The position numbers were made by a program, and so were the translations under genes. The notes under the pieces were generated by a model. That model made no database searches. It was not told where the DNA came from and saw only the letters and a program-made list of their open reading frames with translations. Below are positions 37,074 through 46,495 of a stretch of 64,000 bases of DNA, one piece after another (position 1 is the stretch's first letter; each line of letters starts with the position of its first letter). This stretch comes from Actinacidiphila glaucinigra. Lineage in GTDB: Bacteria; Actinomycetota; Actinomycetes; Streptomycetales; Streptomycetaceae. The DNA lies in assembly GCF_900188405.1 (NCBI RefSeq), contig NZ_FZOF01000023.1:62001-126000 (forward strand), read 5' to 3'.

Positions 37074-38800
37074 CAGGCGGCCTCCGGCTCCCCGCCGAAA
37101 CGCTCCCGGTAGGACTCCAGGTCCTCCTCGGTGATCTTCGCGAAGAGCACCGGCGGGACGGTGAAGGCCGTGCCCGCCGGGACGGCGGCCAGGGCGCGGG
37201 CCTCCTCGGGGGCCACCCAGACGGCGGTGTCGTCCGTCAGGGCGAAGGCACCGCGCATGGCGGCGGCCGTGGCCGGGATGAAGGGCTCGGAGACGACCGC
37301 GTAGAGGTGGATCAGGTTCATGGCCGTGCGCAGGGTCAGGGCGGCGCCGTCGGCGTCCGTCTTGATCTCCAGCCAGGGCGCCTTCTCCTCCAGATAGGAG
37401 TTGCCGGCGCTCCACAGGGCGCGCAGTGCCTGCGCCGCCTTGCGGAACTGCAGGTCCTCCATGTGCCGCTCGTACTCCGCGAGGAGCTCGGCGATCTGCT
37501 CGCCGAGGCGCTGCTCGGCCTCCCCGGCCTCCTTGCCCGCGGGCACCTCGTCACCGAAGCGCTTGCGGGAGAAGGACAGCACACGGTTGACGAAGTTGCC
37601 GAGGGTGTCGGCGAGGTCCTTGTTGACCGAGGCCGCGAAGTGCTCCCAGGTGAAGGACGTGTCGTCGGACTCGGGCGCGTTCGCGATCAGGAAGTAGCGC
37701 CAGTAGTCGGCGGGCAGGATCTCCAGGGCGGCGTCGGTGAAGATGCCGCGCCGCTGCGAGGTGGAGAACTTGCCGCCGTAGTAGTTCAGCCAGTTGAAGG
37801 CCTTGACGAAGTCGACCTTCTTCCACTTGTCGCGGGTGCCCAGCAGGGTGGCCGGGAACATCACGGTGTGGAAGGGGACGTTGTCCTTGGCCATGAACTC
37901 GGTGTAGCGGACGTCGGTGTCGACGTCGTACCACCACGAGCGCCAGTCGCGCTCCTCGCCCTCGGGCGCGGCGTCGGACCACTCCTTGGTGGCGCCGATG
38001 TACTCGATCGGGGCGTCGAACCAGACGTAGAAGACCTTGCCCTCGGCCGCCAGCTCCGGCCAGGTGTCGGCCGGCACCGGCACGCCCCAGTCCAGGTCGC
38101 GGGTGATGGCGCGGTCCTGCAGGCCCTCGGTCAGCCACTTGCGGGCGATGGAGGAGGCGAGCGTCGGCCAGTCCTTGCCGTGCTCGTCGACCCAGGCCTC
38201 GACCTCGTGGGAGAGCTTGGACTGGAGCAGGAAGAGGTGCTTGGTCTCGCGGACCTCGAGTCGGCTGCTGCCGCTGATCGCGGAGCGCGGGTCGATCAGG
38301 TCGGTCGGGTCCAGGACGCGGGTGCAGTTCTCGCACTGGTCGCCGCGGGCCTTGTCGTAGCCGCAGTGCGGGCAGGTGCCGACGATGTAGCGGTCGGGCA
38401 GGAAGCGCTCGTCGTCCAGGGAGTACACCTGGCGGATGGCGCGCTCCTCGATGAAGCCGTTCTGCTTCAGCTCGCGCGCGATGGCCTGGGTGATCTCGAC
38501 GTTCTGCGGCGAGGAGCTGCGGCCGAAGTAGTCGAAGGAGAGCGCGAAGCCGTCGTAGACCGCCTTCTGCGCGTCGTGCTGCTGCGCACAGAACTCGGCG
38601 ACCGGCAGCCCGGCCTCCTGCGCGGCGAGCTCGGCCGGGGTGCCGTGCTCGTCGGTGGCGCAGATGTAGAGGACCTCCTGGCCGCGCTGGCGCAGGTACC
38701 GGGAGTAGACGTCGGCCGGGAGCATGGACCCCACCATGTTGCCCAGGTGCTTGATCCCGTTGATGTACGGAAGGGCGCTGGTGATGAGGTGTCGAGCCAT
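37073..38800 (-). CDS. metG: Methionyl-tRNA synthetase
   Basis: 575 residues. The HIGH-type motif is in [16 protein letters not shown] zinc knuckle [17 protein letters not shown] sits at about 143-159. The class I KMSKS equivalent reads KFSTSQRRG, where the second Lys is replaced by Thr. The anticodon-binding helical domain follows and there is no C-terminal tRNA-binding (EMAP) domain. A GGGAG site precedes the ATG. It is cotranscribed with the downstream membrane protein gene. Confidence 0.96.
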   Translation of the reverse strand: MARHLITSALPYINGIKHLGNMVGSMLPADVYSRYLRQRGQEVLYICATDEHGTPAELAAQEAGLPVAEFCAQQHDAQKAVYDGFALSFDYFGRSSSPQNVEITQAIARELKQNGFIEERAIRQVYSLDDERFLPDRYIVGTCPHCGYDKARGDQCENCTRVLDPTDLIDPRSAISGSSRLEVRETKHLFLLQSKLSHEVEAWVDEHGKDWPTLASSIARKWLTEGLQDRAITRDLDWGVPVPADTWPELAAEGKVFYVWFDAPIEYIGATKEWSDAAPEGEERDWRSWWYDVDTDVRYTEFMAKDNVPFHTVMFPATLLGTRDKWKKVDFVKAFNWLNYYGGKFSTSQRRGIFTDAALEILPADYWRYFLIANAPESDDTSFTWEHFAASVNKDLADTLGNFVNRVLSFSRKRFGDEVPAGKEAGEAEQRLGEQIAELLAEYERHMEDLQFRKAAQALRALWSAGNSYLEEKAPWLEIKTDADGAALTLRTAMNLIHLYAVVSEPFIPATAAAMRGAFALTDDTAVWVAPEEARALAAVPAGTAFTVPPVLFAKITEEDLESYRERFGGEPEAA

Positions 38801-38936
38801 TGCCGGCTGCTCCCAAGTCGCTACTGTGGGTGAGGAATTCCTCTACGGACCGTCAATATCGTATCCGACCGCCACGGGCCACCCGTTCGCCTTTTCCGGC
38901 ATGCGGACAACGGGGACCCCGTGATCCGCTGGGCAG

Positions 38937-40013
38937 GTGGACGCGCCCCTTCTGCCGGCCTCCGCGCGACGGACGGCCGCGTGGTGCGCCGTCGTGCTGC
39001 TGGTGGCCGGCGTGGGCGCGCTCGCGGTCTGGCTCGTCGTCACCTTCGCGGCGGTGGTCACGCCCGTACTGCTGGCCCTGCTGGGCAGCGCCCTGCTGGG
39101 CCCCCTCTACCGGCGGATGCGGGCCGTCAAGGTGCAGCGGTCGGCGGCCGCGGCACTGACCTGCGTGGCGCTGGTGGTCTTCGTGGCGGGCGTGGGGTTC
39201 GTCGTCGTCCACAGCCTGCTGGAGACCGGGGACGAGATCGTGGCCTCGCTCAAGGAGGCGGCCCGGAAACTGCTGCCGCGCCTGGGCGCGTCGGGGACCT
39301 CGCTGAACGACACCATCGACAGCCTCAAGGCCTTCGCCACCAAGTACGGCGCCCGCGCCGCCTCGGGGGTGGTGTCCGGGATCAGCATCGTGGGGCAGCT
39401 CATCGCCACCGCCGTGCTGGCGCTGCTGCTGACCTTCTTCTTCCTGCGTGACGGCGCCCGCTTCCCGGCACTGCTGCGCGAGGCAGCCCCGGACGGCACC
39501 GGTCCGCTGCTGGAGCGGATCGCCCACCGCGCCTTCGCCGCGGTCCAGGGCTTCATGCGGGGCACGACCGTGATCGCGCTGATCGACGCCGTGCTCATCG
39601 GCATCGGCCTGCTGATCCTGCGGGTGCCGGGGGCGGCGGGCCTGGCCGCGCTGGTCTTCGTCGGCGCCTACATCCCGTACCTGGGGGCGTTCATCTCCGG
39701 CGCGGTGGCGGTGCTCGTCGCCCTCGCCGACCGGGGCTGGGTGATCGGCCTGTGGGCCCTGGGGGTGGTGCTGGCGGTGCAGGTGCTGGAGGGGCACGTG
39801 CTGCAGCCGATCGTGCAGAGCCGCACGGTGCACATGCACCCCGCGCTGGTACTGCTGGCGATCACCGCGGGGGCGAGCCTGGCGGGCATCCTCGGGATGC
39901 TGCTCGCGGTGCCGATCGCCGCCGCCGCCTTCGGGGCCCTGGACGAACTCCGGCACCGGGAGCCGGATGTTCCTCCAGAAGTCGAAGGTCCTCCGTCACA
40001 TCCGGCCGGTTAG
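38937..40013 (+). CDS. AI-2E family transporter
   Basis: 358 residues. Two N-terminal helices, a long amphipathic region (SLLETGDEIVASLKEAARKL) and five or six C-terminal helices with FVGAYIPYLGAFISGAVAVLVAL and LEGHVLQPIVQSRTVHMHPALVLLAI, the conserved blocks of the AI-2E (TqsA/PerM) family. Members include AI-2 exporters and Na+/H+ antiporters, so the substrate is open. GTG start; the ribosome binding site is weak. Confidence 0.88.
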   Translation: MDAPLLPASARRTAAWCAVVLLVAGVGALAVWLVVTFAAVVTPVLLALLGSALLGPLYRRMRAVKVQRSAAAALTCVALVVFVAGVGFVVVHSLLETGDEIVASLKEAARKLLPRLGASGTSLNDTIDSLKAFATKYGARAASGVVSGISIVGQLIATAVLALLLTFFFLRDGARFPALLREAAPDGTGPLLERIAHRAFAAVQGFMRGTTVIALIDAVLIGIGLLILRVPGAAGLAALVFVGAYIPYLGAFISGAVAVLVALADRGWVIGLWALGVVLAVQVLEGHVLQPIVQSRTVHMHPALVLLAITAGASLAGILGMLLAVPIAAAAFGALDELRHREPDVPPEVEGPPSHPAG

Positions 40014-40025
40014 GGGTTGTTTTTA

Positions 40026-40058
40026 TTACCGACGGGTAGCATCATTACCGATCGGTAA
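40026..40058. promoter_or_regulatory. Two TetR-type operators before the acyl-CoA dehydrogenase
   Basis: TTACCGATCGGTAA (40045-40058) is a perfect palindrome; TTACCGACGGGTAG (40026-40039) is a second, imperfect copy 19 bp away. The form is typical of TetR repressors of fatty-acid degradation. No matching regulator gene is nearby. Confidence 0.7.
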
Positions 40059-40122
40059 GTGATAAAGCTGCGAGGACTGGCACCCTTCCCGCCGTCCGAC
40101 CGACCCCGACGGAGCCGTCGCC

Positions 40123-41952
40123 ATGGGCCACTACAAGTCAAACCTTCGCGACATCGAGTTCAACCTCTTCGAGGTCCTCGGACGCGACACGCTGTACGGG
40201 ACCGGCCCGTTCGCCGACATGGACGTCGAGACCGCCAAGGACATCCTGTCCGAGGTCGCGCGCCTGGCGGAGAACGAGCTCGCCGACTCCTTCGCGGACG
40301 CCGACCGCAACCCGCCGGTCTTCGACCCGTCGACCAACACCGCCCCGGTGCCGGACTCCTTCAAGAAGAGCTACAAGGCCTTCATGGCCTCCGAGTACTG
40401 GCGCCTGGGCCTGCCCGAGGGCATCGGCGGCACCACCGCCCCGCCGTCCCTGATCTGGTCGTACGCGGAGCTGATCCTCGGCTCCAACCCGGCCCTGTGG
40501 ATGTACTCCTCCGGCCCGGCCTTCGCCCGCATCCTCTTCGAGGAGGGCAACGAGGTCCAGAAGAAGATCGCCGGCATCGCGGTCGAGAAGACCTGGGGCT
40601 CCACCATGGTCCTCACCGAGCCGGACGCCGGCTCGGACGTGGGCGCCGGCCGCGCCAAGGCCGTCGAGCAGGAGGACGGCTCCTGGCACATCGAGGGCGT
40701 GAAGCGCTTCATCACCTCCGGCGAGCACGACATGGAGGAGAACATCCTCCACTACGTCCTCGCCCGCCCCGAGGGCGCCGGCCCCGGCACCAAGGGCCTG
40801 TCCCTCTTCCTCGTCCCCAAGTACCTCTTCGACTTCGAGACCGGCGAGCTGGGCGAGCGCAACGGCGTCTACGCCACCAACGTCGAGCACAAGATGGGCC
40901 TGAAGGCCTCCAACACCTGCGAGATGACCTTCGGCGACAAGCACCCCGCCAAGGGCTGGCTCATCGGCGACAAGCACGACGGCATCCGCCAGATGTTCCG
41001 CATCATCGAGTTCGCCCGCATGATGGTCGGCACGAAGGCGATCTCCACCCTCTCCACCGGCTACCTCAACGCGCTGGAGTACGCCAAGGAGCGCGTGCAG
41101 GGCCCGGACCTCGCGCAGTTCATGGACAAGTCCGCGCCCAAGGTCACCATCACCCACCACCCCGACGTGCGCCGCTCCCTGCTGACGCAGAAGGCCTACG
41201 CCGAGGGCATGCGCGCCCTAGTCCTCTACACCGCCTCCGTCCAGGACGCGATCGCCGCGGCCGAGGCGTCCGGCGAGGAGGAGAAGGGCCTCGAGGCGCT
41301 CAACGACCTGCTCCTGCCGATCGTCAAGGGCTACGGCTCCGAGCGGGGCTACGAGCAGCTCGCCCAGTCCCTGCAGATCTTCGGCGGCTCCGGCTTCCTG
41401 CAGGAGTACCCGATCGAGCAGTACATCCGCGACGCCAAGATCGACACCCTCTACGAGGGCACCACCGCGATCCAGGGCCAGGACTACTTCTTCCGGAAGA
41501 TCGTCCGCAACCAGGGCACCGCGCTCACCGCCCTCTCCGAGGAGATCAAGAAGTTCCTCGCCGAGGCCACCGGTGGCGAGGAGCTCTCCGCGGCCCGCGA
41601 GCAGCTCGCCAAGGCCGCCGTGGACCTGGAGGCCATCGTCGGCAAGATGCTGAGCGACCTCGCCGCCACCGAGCAGGACGTCAAGAACATCTACAAGGTG
41701 GGCCTGAACACCACCCGCCTGCTGATGGCGTCCGGCGACGTGGTCGTCGGCTACCTGCTGCTCAAGGGCGCGGCCGTCGCCGCCGCGAAGCTGGCCGCCG
41801 GCGCCTCCGCCAAGGACACCGCCTTCTACACCGGCAAGATCGCCGCCGCGCGGCACTTCGCCGCCGAGGTCCTGCCCCAGGTGTCCGTCGCGCGGTCCGT
41901 CGCCGACGGCGTCACCCTCGACGTCATGGACCTGCCGGAAGAGGCGTTCTGA
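40123..41952 (+). CDS. Acyl-CoA dehydrogenase (long C-terminal form)
   Basis: 609 residues. The central domain has MVLTEPDAGSDVGAGRAKAV, the FAD/substrate-binding strand region. The helical domain includes LAQSLQIFGGSGFLQEYPIEQYIRDAKIDTLYEGTTAIQGQDY, where the Glu of YEGTTAIQ is in the catalytic-base position. A C-terminal helical extension of about 130 residues follows, as in FadE5-type enzymes. It catalyses the first oxidation of beta-oxidation. Expression is probably controlled by the two operators upstream. Confidence 0.93.
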   Translation: MGHYKSNLRDIEFNLFEVLGRDTLYGTGPFADMDVETAKDILSEVARLAENELADSFADADRNPPVFDPSTNTAPVPDSFKKSYKAFMASEYWRLGLPEGIGGTTAPPSLIWSYAELILGSNPALWMYSSGPAFARILFEEGNEVQKKIAGIAVEKTWGSTMVLTEPDAGSDVGAGRAKAVEQEDGSWHIEGVKRFITSGEHDMEENILHYVLARPEGAGPGTKGLSLFLVPKYLFDFETGELGERNGVYATNVEHKMGLKASNTCEMTFGDKHPAKGWLIGDKHDGIRQMFRIIEFARMMVGTKAISTLSTGYLNALEYAKERVQGPDLAQFMDKSAPKVTITHHPDVRRSLLTQKAYAEGMRALVLYTASVQDAIAAAEASGEEEKGLEALNDLLLPIVKGYGSERGYEQLAQSLQIFGGSGFLQEYPIEQYIRDAKIDTLYEGTTAIQGQDYFFRKIVRNQGTALTALSEEIKKFLAEATGGEELSAAREQLAKAAVDLEAIVGKMLSDLAATEQDVKNIYKVGLNTTRLLMASGDVVVGYLLLKGAAVAAAKLAAGASAKDTAFYTGKIAAARHFAAEVLPQVSVARSVADGVTLDVMDLPEEAF

Positions 41953-41991
41953 CCCGGCACTGACCGGTTCCGGCCGGGACCGGTAAGGCGA

Positions 41992-42027
41992 CGACGGCCC
42001 GCTCCTCCCACGAGGAGCGGGCCGTCG
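41992..42027 (+). terminator. Terminator of the acyl-CoA dehydrogenase gene
   Basis: CGACGGCCCGCTCCT (41992-42006) pairs perfectly with AGGAGCGGGCCGTCG (42013-42027) across a six-base loop. Confidence 0.75.
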
Positions 42028-42035
42028 CGCGTCCT

Positions 42036-42047
42036 TATGCTTGAAGC
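42036..42047 (+). promoter_or_regulatory. Predicted -10 giving a leaderless aminopeptidase mRNA
   Basis: TATGCT at 42036-42041 lies six bases before the ATG at 42048, immediately after the preceding terminator. No Shine-Dalgarno is present. Confidence 0.5.
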
Positions 42048-43337
42048 ATGAACCCTCAGCCCCACTTCGGCCGCGGCCACACCGACGACCTCGCAGCTTT
42101 CCTGACCGCCAGCCCGTCGCAGTACCACGCGGTCGCGAGCGCCGCCGAGCGTCTGGAGAAGGCCGGATTCCAGCAGGTGGCGGAGACCGAGGCGTGGGGC
42201 GCCGAGGCGGGCGGCAGGTACGTGCTGCGGGGCGGCGCGATCATCGCCTGGTACGTGCCCGAGGGCGCCGGCCCCGCCACCCCCTTCCGGGTGGTCGGCG
42301 CGCACACCGACTCCACCAACCTGCGCGTCAAGCCGCGTCCCGACTCCGGCTCCTTCGGATGGCGCCAGATCGCCGTCGAGATCTACGGCGGCGCCCTCCT
42401 CAACACCTGGCTCGACCGCGACCTGGGCCTGTCCGGCCGGCTGGTGCTGCGCGACGGGACGACGACGCTGGTCAACGTCGACCGGCCGCTGCTGCGGGTG
42501 CCGCAGCTCGCCGTCCACCTCGACCGCGGTGTCAACGACAACGGTCTCAAGCTCGACAAGCAGCGCCACATGCAGCCCGTCTGGGGCCTCGGCGAGGTCA
42601 AGGAGGGCGACCTGATCGCGTTCCTCGCGGAGGAGGGCGGCGTGGCCGCCGCCGACGTCGTCGGCTGGGACCTGATGACCCACGACGTCCAGCCGCCCGC
42701 CTACCTCGGCCGCGACCGCGAGTTCCTGGCCGCCGGCCGGCTCGACAACCTGCTCTCGGTGCACGCCGGCACCGCGGCCCTGGCCGCCGTCGCCGGGGCC
42801 GACCTGCCCTGCATCCCCGTGCTGGCCGCCTTCGACCACGAGGAGACCGGCAGCGAGTCCGACACCGGCGCCCTCGGCCCGCTCCTCGGCAACGTCCTGG
42901 AGCGCTCCGTCTTCGCCCGGGGCGGCAGCTACGAGGACCGCGCCCGCGCCTTCGCCGGCACCGTGTGCGCCTCCGCCGACACCGGCCACGCCGTCCACCC
43001 CAACTACGCGGAGAAGCACGACCCGACGCACCGCCCGATGCCCAACGGCGGCCCGATCCTCAAGGTCAACGTCAGCCAGCGCTACGCCACCGACGGCACC
43101 GGCCGCGGCATCTTCGCCGCCGCCTGCGAGCGGGCCGGGGTGCCCTGGCAGTCCTTCGTCTCCAACAACGCCATGCCCTGCGGCACCACCATCGGCCCCA
43201 TCACCGCCGCCCGGCACGGCATCACGACCGTGGACGTCGGCGTGCCGATCCTCTCGATGCACTCCGCGCGCGAACTGTGCGGCGCGGACGACCCGTTCCT
43301 GCTGGCCGGCGCCCTGAAGGCGTTCCTGGAGGGCTGA
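42048..43337 (+). CDS. M18-family aspartyl aminopeptidase-type metallopeptidase
   Basis: 429 residues. Zinc ligands and catalytic motifs: GAHTDSTNLRVKP (His/Asp), GRLDNLLS (Asp), AAFDHEETGSES (Glu-Glu) and, near the end, ILSMHSARE (His). The N-terminal FLTASPSQYHAV is the family hallmark. M18 enzymes remove acidic residues from peptide N-termini and form dodecamers. Translation is probably leaderless. Confidence 0.93.
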   Translation: MNPQPHFGRGHTDDLAAFLTASPSQYHAVASAAERLEKAGFQQVAETEAWGAEAGGRYVLRGGAIIAWYVPEGAGPATPFRVVGAHTDSTNLRVKPRPDSGSFGWRQIAVEIYGGALLNTWLDRDLGLSGRLVLRDGTTTLVNVDRPLLRVPQLAVHLDRGVNDNGLKLDKQRHMQPVWGLGEVKEGDLIAFLAEEGGVAAADVVGWDLMTHDVQPPAYLGRDREFLAAGRLDNLLSVHAGTAALAAVAGADLPCIPVLAAFDHEETGSESDTGALGPLLGNVLERSVFARGGSYEDRARAFAGTVCASADTGHAVHPNYAEKHDPTHRPMPNGGPILKVNVSQRYATDGTGRGIFAAACERAGVPWQSFVSNNAMPCGTTIGPITAARHGITTVDVGVPILSMHSARELCGADDPFLLAGALKAFLEG

Positions 43338-43350
43338 GCCACGCCCCACC

Positions 43351-43387
43351 CGGTGAAGTCCGCCCACCGCGAGCGGACTTCACCGGC
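43351..43387 (+). terminator. Terminator hairpin after the M18 gene
   Basis: CCGGTGAAGTCCGC (43351-43364) pairs perfectly with GCGGACTTCACCGG (43374-43387) across a nine-base loop. Confidence 0.75.
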
Positions 43388-43469
43388 ATCCGACGGTCAT
43401 GAGATTCCCGCCCCCGGGTACACGAGTTCTACGAGTCCGTAGACCCAACCCAGTTCGGAGGCGGACATC

Positions 43470-43691
43470 ATGGGCATCGGCGGTTGCATCGGCCTGATCG
43501 CGGTGGGGGCCATCCTCACCTTCGCGACCGACTGGCACATGGCCGGCGTCAATCTGGACCTGGTCGGCCTGATCATGATGGCGGTCGGCGTCATCGGCCT
43601 GGCCGCGTACATCAGCATCTTCAAGAAGCGCCGCGTCGTGGAGCCGATGCCGGTGATGGACGAACGAGCCCGCAACTACCCGCACGTGTGA
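43470..43691 (+). CDS. DUF6458-type small membrane protein
   Basis: 73 residues with two helices: MGIGGCIGLIAVGAILTFAT, then VNLDLVGLIMMAVGVIGLAAYISIF, followed by a basic stop-transfer KKRR and a short polar tail. The MGIG...GAILTFA...LDLVGLILM layout is the DUF6458 family, common in actinobacteria; its function is unknown. Confidence 0.85.
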   Translation: MGIGGCIGLIAVGAILTFATDWHMAGVNLDLVGLIMMAVGVIGLAAYISIFKKRRVVEPMPVMDERARNYPHV

Positions 43692-43707
43692 CGGACGTGC
43701 GGACGCG

Positions 43708-45495
43708 TCAGGCGTCCATCCCGGCGAGCACCAGGACGAGCCGGGTGTCCCCCTCGGCCGTCAGCCGGACGGGGACACCCCAGTCCTGCTGGTGCACATG
43801 GCAGGCCGGGAACTCGTTGTCCGGGTCGTCGTCGCACGACGCGGCCATCGCCGACACATGGAGCACCCCCTCGCCGACGTCCCCGTTCAGGACGACGTCG
43901 CGGAAGAGGTCCGTGCCCTTGCCGGCCCCCTCCAGCAGCAGCTCCGGAGGCGTCGCGCCGACCAGCAGCCGCGTCGACGGGCCGTAGCGCTCGTCGAGCT
44001 TCTGGCCGGCCGGGGCGGAGAACACCACGTCCAGCCGCAGCGGCCCCGGCGCCACGTCGGTCGCGGGCCGCTGCGTGCGGTGCGCCGCGCCCTCGACCCG
44101 CACCGCGTCCTCCGGCAGGCGCAGCCGCGTCAGCCGGTGCCGGGCGGACTCCACCACCACGATCTCCCCGCCGTCCAGCACCGCGCCCGACGGCTCCCGC
44201 AGGTCCGTGGCGAGCGTGCCGACCTCACCGGTCGCCGGGTCGAAGCGGCGCAGCGCGTGGTTGTACGTGTCGCTGACCGCGACCGACCCGTCCGGCAGGG
44301 CCGTCACCCCCAGCGGATGCTGCAGCAGCGCCTGCTCCGCGGCCCCGTCACGGTGACCGAAGTCGAACAGCCCCGTGCCGACGGCGGTGCGCACCACGTA
44401 CCCCGCGCCGTCCCCGGCCCGCTCCACCCAGCGCAGCGCGCTGGTCTCGGAGTCCGCGACCCACAGCCGCTCCCCGGCGGCCGCCAGACCCGACGGTTGC
44501 GCGAACCACGCCTGATCCGCCGGCCCGTCGACCAGCCCCTCGTTGGTGGTTCCGGCCACCACGGCGACCGTCCCGTCCGCCGGGTCGTACGCCCACAGCT
44601 GGTGGACGCCCGCCATGGCGATCCACACCCTGCCGTCCCACCACGCCACGTCCCATGGCGACGACAGGTCGGTCCCGAGCGCCGGGCCCGAGGTCGCCGA
44701 CCCCTGCCACCACTGCTTCCCGGTGCCGGCCACCGTCTCAAGAGCCCCGCTCGCCGGGTCGAACGTCCGCAGCCGGTGGCCCACGGTGTCCGCGACGACC
44801 ACGGTGCCGTCCGGCAGCAGCGCGAGCCCCTGCGGCTCGTTGAAGTCCCCCGGGCCGCCGATCCGCCGTACGACGGTCTCCCCGTCCGGCTCCATCTCCA
44901 CCAGCTGGTGCCGGGTCGAGTCCGACACCAGCAGGTTCCCCGACGGCAGCCGCAGCGCCTTCCCCGGGAACCGCAGGTCCGTCGCCACCGGCTCCGGCGC
45001 CACGTACGGCCCGTCCCCGCGGCGCAGCGTCCCCTTCGCCGCGTGCTCGGCCTCCAGCTCGGTGACCAGCACCTCCAGCGCGTGCGCGTGCCCCTCCCCG
45101 GAGTGCTGGGCGACGACGTACCCCTCCGGGTCGATCACGGTCAGCGTGGGCCACGCCCGCACGGCGTACTGCTTCCACGTCGTGAGCTCCGGATCGTCCA
45201 GCACCGGGTGGTGCACCCCGTACCGCTCCACGGCGTCGACGACGGACTCGTGCTCCGCCTCGTGCACGAACTTCGGCGAGTGCACGCCGACGATCACCAC
45301 GGTGTCGCGGTGCTTCTCCTCCAGCTCACGCAGCTCGTCCAGGACGTGCAGGCAGTTGATGCAGCAGAAGGTCCAAAAATCTACCACCACTAGACGACCT
45401 CGGAGGTCCGCCAAGGTGAGGTTCTTCCCGCCGGTGTTGATCCAGCCGCCCTTGCCGACCAGCTCAGGGGCCCGGACGCGTACGCGCTTCGTCAT
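43708..45495 (-). CDS. Thioredoxin-like / NHL beta-propeller protein, 5' end at an integration junction
   Basis: 595 residues. Residues about 20-150 are a thioredoxin-like domain with the redox motif in DFWTFCCINCLHVL (CINC). About 160-480 hold NHL/six-bladed beta-propeller repeats (NEPQGLALLPDGTVVVADTVGHRLR and similar). A C-terminal beta-rich domain follows. No signal peptide is seen. The first 40 codons are related to a second, displaced 5' fragment at 49110-49235 beyond the serine-recombinase element, and use more A/T-ending codons (CTAGTGGTGGTAGATTTTTGG) than the rest of the gene. Confidence 0.88.
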   Translation of the reverse strand: MTKRVRVRAPELVGKGGWINTGGKNLTLADLRGRLVVVDFWTFCCINCLHVLDELRELEEKHRDTVVIVGVHSPKFVHEAEHESVVDAVERYGVHHPVLDDPELTTWKQYAVRAWPTLTVIDPEGYVVAQHSGEGHAHALEVLVTELEAEHAAKGTLRRGDGPYVAPEPVATDLRFPGKALRLPSGNLLVSDSTRHQLVEMEPDGETVVRRIGGPGDFNEPQGLALLPDGTVVVADTVGHRLRTFDPASGALETVAGTGKQWWQGSATSGPALGTDLSSPWDVAWWDGRVWIAMAGVHQLWAYDPADGTVAVVAGTTNEGLVDGPADQAWFAQPSGLAAAGERLWVADSETSALRWVERAGDGAGYVVRTAVGTGLFDFGHRDGAAEQALLQHPLGVTALPDGSVAVSDTYNHALRRFDPATGEVGTLATDLREPSGAVLDGGEIVVVESARHRLTRLRLPEDAVRVEGAAHRTQRPATDVAPGPLRLDVVFSAPAGQKLDERYGPSTRLLVGATPPELLLEGAGKGTDLFRDVVLNGDVGEGVLHVSAMAASCDDDPDNEFPACHVHQQDWGVPVRLTAEGDTRLVLVLAGMDA

Positions 45496-45529
45496 TCGTC
45501 CAGCATCGCCGACCGCCACGTGAACGTGA

Positions 45530-45557
45530 AACGCCCCCACCTGAGGGCGGGGGCGTT
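45530..45557 (-). terminator. Hairpin at the left end of the element
   Basis: AACGCCCCC (45530-45538) pairs with GGGGGCGTT (45549-45557), and outer GAACG/CGTTC bases extend the stem with a bulge. It follows the small gene at 45576-45806 on the minus strand. Confidence 0.55.
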
Positions 45558-45575
45558 CGCGTTCAAGTGGGCCCG

Positions 45576-45806
45576 TCAGGCGTCGTCGCCCGCCACGATC
45601 ACGGCGCACCCACCGCACCAGTCCTGCGGGCGCCGGCGAGCGGTCCACGCGTCGCGGTGGGTCGGGTGGAAGTTGTGCTCACGTGGCACCGGTGGCGACC
45701 AGCTCCCGTACACGCCCTGCTTGTCGCAAACGGTCCAACCGGACGCCGGGACGACGTGCACAGCGGCGCCCTTGCCCATCGTTCGGTGCTGGCGCTTCGT
45801 GTTCAT
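45576..45806 (-). CDS. Small protein of the integrated element, unknown function
   Basis: 76 residues from the ATG at 45806, which has a GGAGGGGA site. The sequence is rich in aromatic, His and Cys residues (VHVVPASGWTVCDKQGVYGSW to WCGGCAVIV). The CGGC near the C-terminus plus the earlier Cys and His could bind metal, but no family was recognised. Phage-like in size and position. Confidence 0.5.
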   Translation of the reverse strand: MNTKRQHRTMGKGAAVHVVPASGWTVCDKQGVYGSWSPPVPREHNFHPTHRDAWTARRRPQDWCGGCAVIVAGDDA

Positions 45807-45884
45807 CGGTTCCCCTCCGCAGTCCACCGGCTCCGCTCTGTCGTGGTGCCGGGGTCGGTGATCAGACGCTGCTCCGAGCGATCT

Positions 45885-46113
45885 CCCGACGTCCCTCCGA
45901 CCAAGCAAATCGCGGCCTATGTCGCCGCACTCTTGGAACAATGGCCCGATCTCACCGAGGATGAAGGCGACATATCGCCGTGGTCAACCGGTCCGCTTCC
46001 CGATGCGCTGGAGCATGGCGGAGGAGGCGTCCGCCCACGCGGCCGAGGTGGCTTCGTCGATGGGCATCAACTGTCACGACCCGCAGGCACGGTGCATCCG
46101 ACCCTGGTGATCG
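45885..46113 (+). pseudogene. Frameshifted, truncated remnant of a conserved Streptomyces hypothetical gene
   Basis: One frame reads IAAYVAALLEQWPDLTEDEGDISPWSTGPL (to about 45990). The next frame continues with MRWSMAEEASAHAAEVASSMGINCHDPQARCIRP and stops at 46110. Together they match a common Streptomyces family whose members run PWxxGPL-(xGEASGPxxYF)-MxxSxxEEASAxAAxLAxxHGLVCxDPQ. About ten codons between GPL and MRW are missing and the frame is lost. The N-terminal third of the family is also absent. Confidence 0.6.
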
Positions 46114-46495
46114 CGCGGGATGCGCGGGCGAGCCGGCTGCGGGTCGGCCGGTACGGGTGCGGGCACTGCTGGCCGCTGAACGGGCGCACGGATCGAGGCC
46201 GGTGTCGTCCCGCCGGTACATCCGCCGTTGACGCGTCCTCGGGGCCGCTGTGGGTCGTGAGCGCGTGGACCCGCCACAGGACCAACGGGGCGATCGCCGA
46301 CACGGCCACGACCACCGGCACGGACACCGGAAGCAGCCCAGATGCGATCACATGCGCGACCGTATTCACGGCGATGAGCGCAACGGCGACAGCGAATACA
46401 TCGCGCTCGCCGGGCGAATGCGCGGAGGGCGTAGAGGTCCAGGGCCCGCCCGGTGGGTCGGCGGTGTCCCCTTGGCTGCCTTCTAGGCTGGCGCC
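46114..46495. other. No confident gene inside the element
   Basis: 382 bp. On the minus strand one frame encodes a strongly hydrophobic stretch (FAVAVALIAVNTVAHVIASGLLPVSVPVV, about 46320-46400). It lacks a credible start codon or ribosome binding site, so it was not called as a gene. TAGGCT at 46484-46489 is a probable -10 for the gene at 46496. Confidence 0.4.

Noticed and set aside
42041-43402. 453-codon plus-strand frame overlapping the M18 gene
   Set aside because: Out-of-frame shadow; the M18 frame has all catalytic motifs.
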